Shown: in pieces, positions 1 through 11,274 of the stretch
Numbering within the stretch: the first letter of the stretch is position 1
Layout of the letters: each line of letters begins with the position of its first letter
From: Stenogyne calaminthoides
Taxonomy: Eukaryota > Streptophyta > Magnoliopsida > Lamiales > Lamiaceae
DNA length: 64,000 bases
Assembly (NCBI GenBank): GCA_037126765.1
Contig: JBBCBC010000022.1
Span: 15,653,758-15,717,757, forward strand
Direction: 5' to 3'
Position numbers and translations under genes: made by a program
The notes under the pieces: model-generated
Told to the model about the DNA's origin: nothing
Databases searched by the model: none
What the model saw: the letters and a program-made list of their open reading frames with translations, nothing else

Positions 1-326
1 AAAACGAGTATAAACTTATGGCCTACACATTCCGCACTCTAGATAAGCTAGTGTAGATAGTTGTCAAACTTATCAACTCTCCTGAGTAGTCAGTAAGATT
101 ATTATCTACTCCAATCTTATTTGGACTCTGTTGTAGAAACTCAGAATCAGTTGAGCTAATCTGAAGTTTCTGAAGGCCTCTCAGTAGACTTTGACTCAGG
201 GCATTTTGTGCTTCTCAGGACAACCTGACTCTCTGGTTATAGTTTGTTTTTAAAAGTTGAAAAATTACTATACACGTGTATCCCTCCCCCATACACGTGT
301 GGAACTCATTTACCCCGGGACCAACA
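1..326 (+). repeat. 5' LTR of element A, 3' part only
   Basis: Matches the end of the 3' LTR (13985-14336) nearly throughout and ends in CGGGACCAACA just before the primer site. Relative to the 3' copy it lacks two short stretches, each bounded by a CTCAG-type direct repeat, the signature of small illegitimate deletions. A pair of TACACGTGT motifs lies near 273-300. Confidence 0.92.
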
Positions 327-328
327 AG

Positions 329-340
329 TGGTATCAGAGC
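329..340 (+). other. Primer-binding site, initiator tRNA-Met, element A
   Basis: TGGTATCAGAGC, complementary to the 3' end of plant initiator tRNA-Met, begins two bases after the LTR end. It primes minus-strand DNA synthesis. The 110-bp leader 341-450 then runs to the gag ATG at 451. Confidence 0.95.
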
Positions 341-450
341 AATGGTTTTAACTGACCACTTGCTTTGGTAGTCATAATCTTGTTTACTGAAAGACTTTTG
401 TGGTCTACTGAATAGATCTTACTGCTGATATCTTACAAGGTTATTTCATC

Positions 451-2206
451 ATGCCTTCTAAGAAACTACCTATGTTCCCAGTTGAGAACTATGATCTATG
501 GAGATTGAGAATGCAGGCACACTTGTACTCCAAACATGAGAGAATGTGGAGAGTTGTGTCTCAAGGACCTTTTGAGTTTAAGGTTGTTAATCCTAGATCT
601 ACTGATGCTAAAAAAGATGATCCAAGGGATGAATTTCCCAAAACTGATGATCAGCTTACTCCTGAAGAGAGAAAGTTGGTTAACTTGGATTATATTGCTA
701 AGGATACACTGTATAACACTATTGATGATAATGTTATGGGAATGATTTCTCACTGTGAAACTGCCAAAGAAATTTGGGTCACACTTGCTATAATGTGTCA
801 AGGCACATATCATATCAAAGAAAACAAACTATCTGTGGCTATTGCCAAATTTGATGGTTTTGAAAGGATCGGCATGCTAAGAGAGACAAGAAGTATTCCA
901 ACAAGAAGGTAATGGTTGTTGAAGAAGAACATTCTGACGAAGGATCTAGCTCTTCAAAAGAGATGTTCTCAGATAGTGATAGTGATGATGTATGTCTTGT
1001 TGCTATTGAGGAGGTAAATTCTTCTATCTATATTGCTGCTCCTACACAAGCACCTGAGTTATCAAGTTCATCTGTAACCAGTAATTTTGACCTGATGGGT
1101 TCTTTTGAGAATCTGATGAAGAGTCTGTGTTACAAGAACTGTTCTTAGAAACTCAAGAGCAGAATGAAGTGCTGACTACTGAGAATCTAAAGTGGAAAAA
1201 CTCTAATGCTGTTGAGATCACTTCTCAATTGATGGGAGCAACTGATGAACTTGATGTTCTGAAAGTACAACTCTCAGATAACGAGAAGGTGGTAGAGGCC
1301 CTGAAAGGAAATTTCGAGAAATCCACTGAAGAAAATCGGCTTATCAGAACTGAGTTCAATGACCTCTTTGAGAAATATGAAACTTTAAAAAAAAGTGAGG
1401 ATAGTTTGCAGAGAAAGTTAGCTCTATTGAATTCTGCATCTCATGCAATAGATGAAATTCAGAGTTATCAAAGACCTGCAACTATAACAGCTGGATTAGG
1501 ATATATTCCAGGGGGAACCTCACATGATCTTCTGAATGCTACTTCTACAAGTGGCACTAAGACTGTCTTTGTTAAACCGACGGTTCGTACTGATCTTCTT
1601 ATTGAAGAATAACCCCGTGTTTTGGATAAGGGTAAAGGACCTATGGTTTCAGAGAAACTGAAAGTTCAGGAAAGAAAGCCCAAACCTCAGGAAAAGGCTA
1701 GAAAACCTGAACAATCAGTAGGAAATCCTCAGGCCAGTACTTCGAAACCTCAGGTTAAGAATACCAACCTGAAGAAATCTGCCCTGAACCATCAGAGGAA
1801 TCCTCAAAAGAGAAACACTCATCCGAGAAATTCTCAGATGAGGAGACCAAGTCCTCAGAAAACTGAAAGACCACAATTTCAGTACAGGCAACCTAAACCC
1901 CACTTGCCTAAAGGTGAAGGTTTCCTGAACCCAAGTCAGAAGAGACAGAAATCAGCTGCACCAAGGTCAAAGCAATGGAACAAAAGACCTAAACCCAAGA
2001 AGAACTCTAAGGCTCATGTTCATGTTAAGGCTGGCACTCATACACAGGATACTTCCAAGGCACCTAGGGTAGTGAATGTGTATGTAGATGTTTATGGAAG
2101 ATAAATCAGCCACTCTAAAGTGATTAGAGTAGTCAGGCAGATTTGGGTTTCAAAAGGTACAGCTAACCTGATAGGACCCTACATCAAATGGGTACCTAAT
2201 GCCTGA
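451..2206 (+). pseudogene. gag: gag of element A, broken
   Basis: Nucleocapsid/capsid gene. The ATG at 451 opens 153 codons of the copia capsid fold (ENYDLWRLRMQ near the start; AKEIWVTLAIMCQG near codon 110). Around 865-875 the frame jumps straight into the post-zinc-knuckle spacer (KKYSNKKVMVVEEEHSDEG), so the rest of the capsid and the CCHC knuckle are deleted. An acidic Ser-rich spacer follows (912-1148), then a frameshift into a strongly heptad-like coiled coil (1127-1612), then a Lys/Pro/Gln-rich basic tail (1622-2104). That tail ends at VDVYGR followed by TAA; the same frame runs on to TGA at 2204-2206. Without the knuckle it could not package RNA normally. Confidence 0.85.
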
Positions 2207-2220
2207 TTTGTTTTGCAGGT
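2204..2220 (+). promoter_or_regulatory. gag stop plus 3'-splice-site-like motif before protease, element A
   Basis: TGA (2204-2206) ends gag and is followed at once by TTTGTTTTGCAG (2207-2218), a pyrimidine-rich AG acceptor look-alike. The protease frame opens directly after it. Similar motifs occupy the same place in B (33279-33290) and E (inverted, 19878-19888). Splicing is inferred only. Confidence 0.45.
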
Positions 2221-4002
2221 GAAGGAAAAGGGCACTGAGCTGAATGAAGACAACATAGCCCTGATGAGTGGAACTGAAGTTGTACCTGTTGCATGGTACT
2301 TGGACAGTGGATGCTCAAGATACATGACAGGATACAAATATTTGCTCACTGACTATGTTGAACAGAAAGGCCCTCATATAACTTTAGGAGATAATTCCAA
2401 AGGACAGACAGAAGGATATGGAACACTTGAAATTGATACTGTTCATATCCATGGTGTATCATATGTGTCTGGTTTAAAGTACAACTTGCTTTCTATCAGT
2501 CAATTCTGTGATAAAGGATTCAGTGTTGAATTCTCAAAGAACTTGTGCTATGTGAAAGATAATGTTTCACAACAAGTATTACTAACTGCCACTAGAAAAG
2601 GAAATGTGTATCTTGCTGATTGGAGGCTTACTCCTATGGATACATGTTTAATGGCCAAAAAGGCTACTGAAACTAGTTGGTTATGGCACAAAAGACTGAA
2701 CCACTTGAACATCAAAACCTTAAATAAACTTGCAAGATTAGCACTTGTAAGGGGGTTACCTAATGAAGTGTTCAGTAAAGATCATGTTTGTGATGCTTGT
2801 CAGAAAGGCAAACAAATTAGAGCATCATTCAAAAGCAAAGTAGAAGTTTCTACTGATAGAATACTTCAACTGTTACATATGGATCTCTTTGGTCCAGTAA
2901 CACCTGTAAGCACTAATGGCAGAAAATATACATTGGTAGTAGTTGATGACTACTCTAGATATACATGGGTCATTTTCTTACTCAGTAAGAAAGAAACTCA
3001 GACCAAACTGCCAGAGTTACTGAAAAGACTCAGTACTGAAAAGAATCTGACTGTGGTCAAAATTAGATCTGATAAAGGCATTGAGTTTATCAACCATATT
3101 ATATCTGATTATTGTGCAGCAAATGGAATAACTCATGAAACATCAGCTGCAAGGACCCCTCAACAAAATGGTGTTGCTGAAAGAAGAAATATGACACTAA
3201 AAGAAGCTGCAAGAACAATGATTGCTGAAACTGACATTCCTAAGAGATTTTGGGCTGAGGCAGTCAACACTGCATGCTACTCTCAGAACAGATCCATGCT
3301 GACAAAGAATCAAGGAAAAACTCCTTATGAACTATGGAATGAAAGGAAGCCTCTTGTTTCTTTTTTTCGTGTGTTTGGTTGTAAGTGTTTCATACACAAT
3401 AATGGTAAAGATCAGTTGAAAACATTTGATAGCAAAGCTGATGAAGGAAATTTTTAGGATATTCTGAAGTTAGCAAAGCCTTCAGAGTTTACAACTATTG
3501 GACCCTTATTGTAGAAGAAACACCTCATGTTGTTTTTGATGAATCTACTTGTGTTCATAAGAAACAGGAAGTTAATTCAGGAGACTTGACAAGGAGGATC
3601 ACCAGACTTGGCCTGAAAAAGAATGTCAAAACATCATCTGAGCCTGAAAAGAAGAAGTCAATCACTTACTATGAATGGAGTGAAACTGACTCAGGGGAAG
3701 AAGAAACTCAGGATGGAAATACTCAGACTGGTGGTACTCAGGATGATAGTTCTCCACTGAAGGAAAGCCAACACACTGGAGCTGACCAATCTGAACAAAC
3801 ACCAGTTCAGACTCAGGTATGTAATGTCGATGAAGATGTGGTCACAGCTGAGGCAAATTCTGAATCTATCAACCAAGGGGGAACAAATGTCACTGACAAT
3901 GTTTTGAATGAAATATCCCCTGAGGAATATGATTCTCTTTTTCCTTTCTTGTTGTTGCATGAGTTTAATGAATTTCCTGAACCTAACATTTCTGATGTTT
4001 AG
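2213..4002 (+). pseudogene. pol: Protease and integrase part of pol, element A
   Basis: An uninterrupted 414-codon frame (2213-3457) carries the aspartic protease motif DSGCS at 2303-2317, then the integrase. The integrase zinc-binding residues are H159, H164, C193 and C196 of this frame (HX4H-X28-CX2C). The catalytic triad is D224 (HMDLFGP), D287 (IRSDKG) and E323 (NGVAERRN), with 35 residues between the last two, so DD35E is complete. A one-base loss near 3450 ends the frame in what should read DEGIFLGYS. The acidic, Thr/Gln-rich linker to RT is open at 3586-4002. This is the best-kept enzyme core of the plus-strand elements here. Confidence 0.92.
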
Positions 4003-4105
4003 GATATCACTGAAGGGCGAACATCCTGGAGAACATGGTTAGATAGTCACCCTACAAGTCATATTGTGGGAGATCTATCTGTAAGAGTTAAAACAAGAAG
4101 GTTCC

Positions 4106-6897
4106 ATGGAGAAAGTGCTTTGTTCTACTGAGATTGAAGAGGCTCTTCAAGATTCCTTTTGGATTATTGCCATGCAAGAAGAGCTGAATCAGTTTTCTAG
4201 GAATGAAGTTTGGGAGTTAGTGGATAGACCTATGAAGCACAGTATGATTGGAACCAAATGGGTGTTCAAGAATAAGAGAGATGAGAACAATATCATTGTA
4301 AGAAACAAGGTAAGGCTAGTTGCACAATGTTATTCCCAAGAAGAAGGTTGGATTATGATGAAACCTATGCACCAGTTGCAAGACTAGAAGCCATTAGATT
4401 GTTTCTTGCATATGCTGCTCACATGAAATTTAAGGTATATCAAATGTGATGGAATGCGCCGATGAGCGCGGTCCGTTGCCAGGATCGATATTGGATACCA
4501 AACGTACACGTATTAAAAAATAAAACCTAAACATGCGTCTAAAGCAAGGTTTAGATTCGTTACCCTTGAAGATCGAGGTGTTGATTTCACTACAGATCTT
4601 CTAGTTTGTTTCCCAGCCTCGTCCGAATGCCGAGTGGACAACAATCTATCGAACGTGGAGAGGGTGCCTCTTGTTTCATTTCTGTAAAACCCTAACGCCT
4701 AGCTGCTGCGTTTTCAGATTTCGTGTGCTTAGGGTTTTAGATGAAACCAGGGTCCTTTATTTATACTCCTCAGGTTTCGTGGGCCAGACAGGAATCCATT
4801 AGAAGGTATGGGGTTTGGGCTTCTCACGGACCCAAATACTCTTATGTTCAGCCCAGAACATTATTTAGCCCGAGAACATTAATTCATCCCACTAGAGAAT
4901 TAATGTTGAACTCCCGTCCTATCCCAAATCGAATTAGGGCTTCTATTATACTTTATAGTTCCCCATGTTAAAGATATTGCACGTCCATTAATTATTAAAT
5001 CTTCTGACTGCTTTAATTAATTAATATCTATTATTTCTTGAGTAGTACCACTCAACCTTGTTGTCGTACGGATTAAATCCACCTGCAGGGTTTAATACGA
5101 CAATCCATTATGAGTTTCCTCAAGGACGTCATCATCCTGGATGTCCAGGACACGGTGCCCTAATGACAATAAATAGATATCATGCGAGCGATGTCAATAC
5201 CCAAAATACAAAGTATGAGAGATCTACCAAGATTCTCACCTATAGTAAATCAAAGTAGTGAACAAGCACCCCACATAATTAAATACCACACTTAGGGTTG
5301 AGAATTATAAAAGTCACCAAGACCTCTAGTTCTTCATAACAGTCAGAATAGAAGAACATGTCTTATCTGTGACCCATTCAATACGACATAGTGCACTAGT
5401 ATAAACTAATGGCCAAGACAAGCCACCAACAAGTTTATACTAAAACTTAAACCAATAGTTATGTCCAAAACTATCTCAGTTGCGAATACTGTTTATATCT
5501 TATAAGGAACTTGACGATGTGATCTTCTGTGTGACTACAAACCCACCATATTGTCTACTATATAAGATAAACAGATACATAAGCAATTTATTAAAATGCA
5601 ATAATGTGAAAAACCATTTATTTCAGATAATAAGAAAATTGAATATACATCCACAAAAGCTCACTAAAAGTTTGCTTTACAATATACACCAACAATATGG
5701 ATGTGAAGAGTGCATTTCTGAATGGTGTGCTTAAAGAAGAGGTTTATGTGGAACAACCTCTTGGCTTCTGTCAGAATGACCAAGTTTACAGGCTCAGGAA
5801 AGCTTTGTATGGTCTGAAGCAAGCACCCAGAGCATGGTATGATACTTTATCTAAATTTCTTACTGACCATGGTTTTACCAAAGGAACTGTGGATAGAACC
5901 TTATTCAAGATAGAAGATGGGAAAGATATTTTACTAGTTCAGATCTATGTGGATGACATTATTTTTGGATCCCCTAATCATCAGTTGTGTGAGAAATTCT
6001 CTACACTGATGAAAGGAAAGTTTGAGATGTCAATGATGGGGGAGATGAATTTCTTTCTAGGACTTCAGGTGAAACAGTCAAAAGAAGGAATTTTCATCAA
6101 TCAGGCAAAATACACCAGAGAATTGATTGCCAAGTATGGTATTCAAAATTGCAATGCAGTTAGAATTACTATGAATACTAACTACAAGATGGATCCTGAT
6201 CCTGAAGGCAAGTCAGTTAACCATACTGATTATAGAGGGATCATTGGATCATTACTCTATCTCACAGCAAGTAGGCCTGATATTACTTTTTGCTGTTGGG
6301 ATATGTGCAAGATACCAAGCCAATCCAAAGGCTAGTCACATGGAAGCTGTCAAAAAGATACTGAGATATCTAAAAAGCACAGTGAATAGAGGATTGTGGT
6401 ATCTAGCTGATGATAACCTTGAATTAACTGGTTATTCAGATGCTGATTATGGTGGTTACAGAATTGACAGGAAGTCCACTTCAGGAACTTGTCAATTTCT
6501 TGGAAGCAAACTGATATCTTGATTCTCTAAGAAACAAACCTCAGTAGCAACTAGTACTACTGAAGCTGAATACATGGCTGCAGGAAGCTACTGAGCACAG
6601 ATTCTTTGGCTAAGGCAACAATTGAGGGATTATATGATTATAGCCAATGAAGTACATATATTTTGTGACAATAACAGTGTTATTGCTAATTCATAAAATC
6701 AAGTATTGCACACCAGATGCAAACATGTGGATATAAGGCACCATTTCATTAGAGACCATGTAGAGAAGAAAGACATTAGGATGGAGAAAATTCATACTGA
6801 TAAACAGAGAGCTGATATTCTTACTAAGCCATTGGCTGAGTTAAGATTTCAGGAACTATTAGTGGAATTGGGGATGTTGGATCCAGGTGAGTAATTT
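4106..6897 (+). pseudogene. pol: Reverse transcriptase and RNase H of element A, split by a solo LTR
   Basis: The RT start (EEALQDSFWIIAMQEEL, then IGTKWVFKNKRDE) is open from 4106 to a frameshift near 4345. The gene is interrupted at 4446/5695 by a solo LTR exactly before the DVKSAFLNG motif, and resumes at 5695. The YVDD active site is at 5946-5957. Another frameshift lies near 6290. RNase H follows with GYSDADYGG, TEAEYMAAG and IFCDNNSVI; TGA replaces Trp at 6520-6522, and more stops follow. The end of pol (DILTKPLAELRF...LDPGE) closes with TAA at about 6892-6894. It acts on the element's own RNA in virus-like particles. Confidence 0.9.
4447..5694 (-). mobile_element. Solo LTR of the M family inserted in RT of element A
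   Basis: 1248 bp running TGATGG...CCAACA on the plus strand (the LTR itself reads on minus). It closely matches the two LTRs of element M (25957-27177 and 59194-60432). Flanking repeats are AAATG (4442-4446) and ATATG (5695-5699), one mismatch. No internal sequence remains, so it is a solo LTR left by LTR-LTR recombination. The small ORFs in it are not genes. Confidence 0.92.
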
Positions 6898-7365
6898 ATC
6901 CTGAAGGGAGAAGCTCTTCAGATGCATGGGGTTTTTTTTTTCAGTAAGAAAAACTCAGGACAAAAATCTCTCAGGATGGAAACTGAGACTCAGGATGATT
7001 TTTTTTTGTCACGGTCAGTATTCAGTAAGGCTTAAGTATTCAATTAATCTTGAAGGACACTTGACACACCCATTTACTCACAAGTATTTATTTCAGTCAG
7101 TAGTCATTTGAAATAAATACAAGACCTGAACTTTAAGCGGGAATGTTTGAAGGATTTCTATTGGTTAATATTTTGGCAGGACGCTAAAGGGTTACCTCGA
7201 TTAGAGTGAAACATCATTTTGTAACCCTAATTTCTGTCATTTATTCTGCATATCTGATTATTTGCTATTAATAGCAAATAAACATTGAGATTATATCAAC
7301 CAAATATTAAATCACAACCGTTCATTCGGATTTAATCTTAGCCCTTGATCTATTTATTCAGATCA
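6898..7365 (+). other. Non-coding region between pol and post-pol unit, element A
   Basis: No credible gene. T-runs, CTCAGGA-type repeats and, near 7130-7150, AAGCGGGAATGTTTGAAGG, which sits where B, C and E have a polypurine-plus-TGTTGGGAAA junction and may be its decayed form. The rest leads into the TATA box of the post-pol unit. Confidence 0.5.
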
Positions 7366-7470
7366 TATATATACCCTAAATTCTCCAAAATCATAACACT
7401 TTACACTCTATTTTTCTAAAAACCCTCCAAATTATCAAAACCTTTTGTTTCTTCAAAATCTAAAACTTAC
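7366..7470 (+). promoter_or_regulatory. Internal promoter candidate of the post-pol ORF, element A
   Basis: TATATATA at 7366-7373 is followed by an A/C-rich leader (CCCTAAATTCTCC, then AAAACCCTCC), which resembles a plant 5' UTR, and by an ATG at 7471. No intron is evident here, unlike in B, C and E. Promoter use is inferred. Confidence 0.5.
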
Positions 7471-10400
7471 AATGGAGTTTCCCAGTTATGCTATGATCAA
7501 AAACCTTGCGGAATCAGAAAAACCATATTTCGAGCATGTTGACAACAGACGACCCTGATTGAAGAAGAAGCGTTGAACTTGCTTCGAATGGTGCAGTTGG
7601 ATAAGCTGGTTAGCAATACGCCAGAGTTAGAATTGCCACAAGAGGTCTTACAGTTTGTGGTCAATCTTGAAGAAGGAGAAGATGGATCTCTAGTCTCACA
7701 ACTATGTTTCGGCACTCATGCGAAATCAAAAGCCGAAGTGGTTTGTACAAAAGAGGTATGCCTATAACTTCAACAAATTAATGTTGTGTTGGAATTGAGT
7801 GATAATGGGGATGATCCCGCGCTGTATATGTCTGGGCACGAGCAAGAAATTTTGGATAGGTTTTCAATTTCTAAGGTAGAATTGAAAGGAGTGTTAAACA
7901 AGAAATGTTTAAAACCTGTATATAGAGTCTTGATTGATATTGTGGCCAAGTGCTTAATGAGCACCTCTGGAAGTCTAGAGCAAGTAAGTCGGAATAAGTT
8001 GAGACTTATGGCCGCAATAGAGGACTCACCATCAAGGAATTTAAACTGGTTAAAATTTCTGGTGGATTGTATACTAAGTCAAAATCAGAAGCTGAAGTAT
8101 GCTCGAGGAGCATTTAAGAAGAATGGGAGAGTTCTGTTCGGAACTAAGATAAGCTTCTTGATTGAGACTTTGCCGAGAAAGAAGATGTTTCTGTTGTCTG
8201 GAACCAAGTTTTCCCGAAATAGGATCATGTTCAGAAAGCCTATGTCACAGAGAAGGAGACAGGTTACTTCTGAAAGTCCTAGTTCGACCGCTCAGGATGA
8301 GCCTGAAGAGCAGGTTGTCAAGGATGAGCCTAAAGAGAAGACAGAGCAGGTGGAAATTGAAAGCTCTAATTCTGATCAGGACAATCGCACGATTGCTGAT
8401 GTAACAAGGAAGAAAGGCAAGAAAGTGGTGGAGAAGGTCGTAGAGGATCCTGAAAAGAGAAAGAAAGCTCTTGACCTTCTGAGAGTAAAACGGGAAGTAA
8501 GAGAAAAGAAGAAGGCTCAGGATGAGCAAAAGAGGAAAACCAAGCGGCTAAGGAAAGTCAGTGAGATGGCTGAAGGGGAGAAATCTCCACTGGACACACT
8601 TGTGAAAGCCGTTTCACAAGCTACTGAGAGAGAAGCTGAAAATATCCCTGAGGCTGAAAGGGATGAAGATGTGTTTACTGATATTCTCACTACCAGTATT
8701 GGAAGTGATCGAATTTCGAGAGAGATCTTCATAGTTCTCAAAAACCTGCTAAAGAGAGCCAAATTCCGATCCCACCCACTCACCCCACAGAGCCAAAATT
8801 TCCCACACCTTCAGAGGCTCAATCTAGCTCTGGAGAGGAGTCACCTGTTCCTGAACTCAGGAAAGGTGAGGCTGAAGAGAGAGAATGGAAATTGAAAGTT
8901 GAACGATTTCTCTTAGACAAATACCCTGAACTTTCCAAATATCCTGATCTTCAGGATATGTTCTTCAGACTAAGAAACTGTTATGCTTATAGTCAATCAA
9001 TCCTTCGCCATGATGCTGAGAATAGGGAACTTCAGAGGTGAAGAATTTTGGGCTGAAGAAGTGGCAAAATTAGATGCATTTTCAGGATTGGGAAAGAAGA
9101 GGTTGAGGATCAAACAAGCGGAGTTTGAAGAGCTGGTCCGAAGAAAGCTTGCTGAAAGGCAGGATGCTGTTCAGACTGAGGGAACTGATGAAGGTCAGGA
9201 CAAGGAGGACCCCTCTCAGGACAAACCTGATAAGGACCTTGCTGAAGGTAGTCAGAAGAATGTTGAGGCTGGAGCATCTGCTCAGGGGGAACAAGTTCAG
9301 AAAGGTCCTGAACTTCAGATGATTACGATGGAAGAAACTCCTCAGGAGCCTGCAGCAACTCCTACTGAATTTGTTGAAGTAGGACTTCCGACTGAAGCTG
9401 AAGAAGAAATTTCAGCTGCTCCGCAACCAACAGTTGATTTCACACCTATTGTTGAGAAGTTAACCAAGTTCGAGCCTATGATTGGTCAGATGGCAAAGCT
9501 TGAACCTCTGGTTGGTGAAGTGTCCAAACTTGCTGAGGCACAAACTTCTCAGGGCGAATCCATCAAAGCCCTTAGCACATCTATGGTAACATCTGTTGAG
9601 GTAAATTTACTATCCACTGCCATTGATACCATGTTTACTACATTTACTTCAAAAATAGATGATGTGGCTAAGGAGATGAAGGAAGAAATTGAGAGACAGT
9701 TTGATTTGAGATCAAAAGTGCTTGAGGATTTTCTGAAATCCAAGACTGATGAAATGATCAAATCAGCTGTTGAGGAGATGAGCAAGTCCCTAATGGAAAA
9801 GATGAAAGCAACCTATGGTGGTCTTGCTGAAGACACCAATTCTGGGATGAATGTGCTGCAGAGGATTCAGGATGAACATTTCCAAGTGGCAGCAGAGGTT
9901 CGCTCAATTGGGAGAGAGCAATTACATAAGGACAGAACCCTTTCAGATCTGATAGCAAATTATGATGCCAAAAAGGGGGAAAGTTATGACAAGCTTGCTG
10001 CCCTGCCACCTCTGGAAAAACAAGCTAAACAGTTTCCTACTGAAATTTATAGAGAAAAGAGGAAAGAGCCTGAAGTACTGATCCATCCTGAAGCTGCAAT
10101 GGAGGTACATGAACAAAGAATGAAGAGGCAGAGGAAACAAGAGTCCAGTAAGCAAGGAGAGGCTCATGGAATCTTGAATCCTCAGAAGAAGCCTGAACAA
10201 TCTGTTGCCTTCATTGGAAAACCACTGAAGAAGAAGCAACTGGCTAAACCAGTCAGCAGGAGGCCCACTCAGAGGAAGTTTGCTCAGGACTTTGAAGAAG
10301 GTGTTGAGGAAGATATTCAGGAAATTACTGAGAAAGATGAGGAGTCTGAGATGGATGATCTCTTCAAGGAAGGATTTGGTGAGTATGATGTATCCACCGA

Positions 10401-11012
10401 AAGACTCAATTGGGACTGACACAACTCAGTGAAAGCAATTGAAGCTTAGAGGAAGAGGAAGGCTGCTACTTCTGTGTCAGGTTCTGAAATGACCAGAAAG
10501 GAAAGGGAGGAAGCCAAGAGAAAGCTGGGAGGCTTTCAAAGGATGGTTCTCAGGAGGAGAGGAACCAAGCAGAGGAAGAGGATGTGGCCTCATGTGGACA
10601 AATGGATGCCCATAGAGCTGAATGATAGATGGAAAACGGCCAAGAGGGAGTTTGTGTTCAATCATGATGTATTACAGACTTGGTCCCAGCCCAACACTGA
10701 TAGAGATGAAGCATTCATTGCCTACATACTGCAGAACTTCACTGATATATGCTAGAAATGGTTTGATTTATTTGATACTCTGGGTTATCAGCTGAAGGCT
10801 CCTGGTCAAATCAAATATCCTCCACCGAAATTCAAGAATGGGATGATCAACTATGATTTCATCCATGCAGATTTGGTGGACCAGGCTGAATATCTTGAGC
10901 TGACAGGAAGTGATGCTTAGACCATCCAGAAGAGAGAAGAGCTGAAGAAAAGATACTATGGTATGTTCAACCTGGAGCCACTAGCAGATGAGATTGAATT
11001 AGATGAAGAATG
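7471..11012 (+). pseudogene. Long post-pol ORF (aORF) of element A, broken
   Basis: Roughly 1,180 codons before damage, as long as many whole pol genes. ATG at 7471 (EFPSYAMIKNLAESEKPYFE) frameshifts within 100 bp. The core at 7786-8150 contains KPVYRVLIDIVAKCLMS and LRLMAAIEDSPSRNLNW, and the same core occurs in B and C. A Lys/Glu-rich segment with KRKTKRLRK follows (8330-8570). After a frameshift near 8720 a 478-codon frame (8983-10419) holds FEELVRRKLAERQ, then a Thr/Ser coiled coil, then KKGE, then basic segments. The tail (10474-11012) has two stops. I recognise it as the extra ORF of Sirevirus-type elements, often called env-like. I see no signal peptide or membrane segment, so an envelope role is not supported; function unknown. 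Confidence 0.75.
9970..9983 (+). other. Internal polypurine-tract-like motif inside aORF, element A
   Basis: AAAAAGGGGGAAAG, coding for KKGE. It closely resembles the real polypurine tract at 11261-11274 and recurs in frame in element B at 40280-40293. It could act as a second plus-strand primer; that is inferred. Confidence 0.5.
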
Positions 11013-11274
11013 ATTATCTTTTTTTGTTTCAGTAGAATACGTGTGAAAACCAATATAACTTGTACAACTTATTTTTTTTTTTTTGCTTAATGAAAAACTC
11101 TACTGATTTTTGTTGATCAAAAAGATAATTTCTCATTATCTTACTGATTACTTGATGGTTGCCTGTTTACTTGTTTTACTTGCTTTATAAATTGAAACCT
11201 GAATAGATGATATGTTTACCTCTGTTTGCAAGCTTGTAACAAGATGGTTTTGGCATCATCAAAAAAGGGGAAAT
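11013..11274 (+). other. 3' untranslated region and polypurine tract, element A
   Basis: A short T-rich stretch with no gene ends in AAAAAAGGGGAAAT (11261-11274), which directly abuts the LTR start TGTTGGG. This is the primer for plus-strand DNA synthesis. Confidence 0.9.

Noticed and set aside
329..340. tRNA gene fragments at the repeated TGGTATCAGAGC sites
   Set aside because: Only 12 bases match tRNA-Met, directly after LTR ends; these are primer sites and not tRNA genes.
4741..5258. Two plus frames inside the solo LTR
   Set aside because: LTR sequence shared by all three M-family LTRs; neither frame holds a recognisable motif.
9943..10422. 159-codon minus-strand open frame under the post-pol ORF of A
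   Set aside because: It is the complement of a Lys/Glu-rich coiled coil, has no counterpart in B, and lacks promoter signals.
7471..11012. Post-pol ORF as a true envelope glycoprotein gene
   Set aside because: No signal peptide, transmembrane segment or Cys-rich ectodomain can be seen; the protein is charged and coiled.
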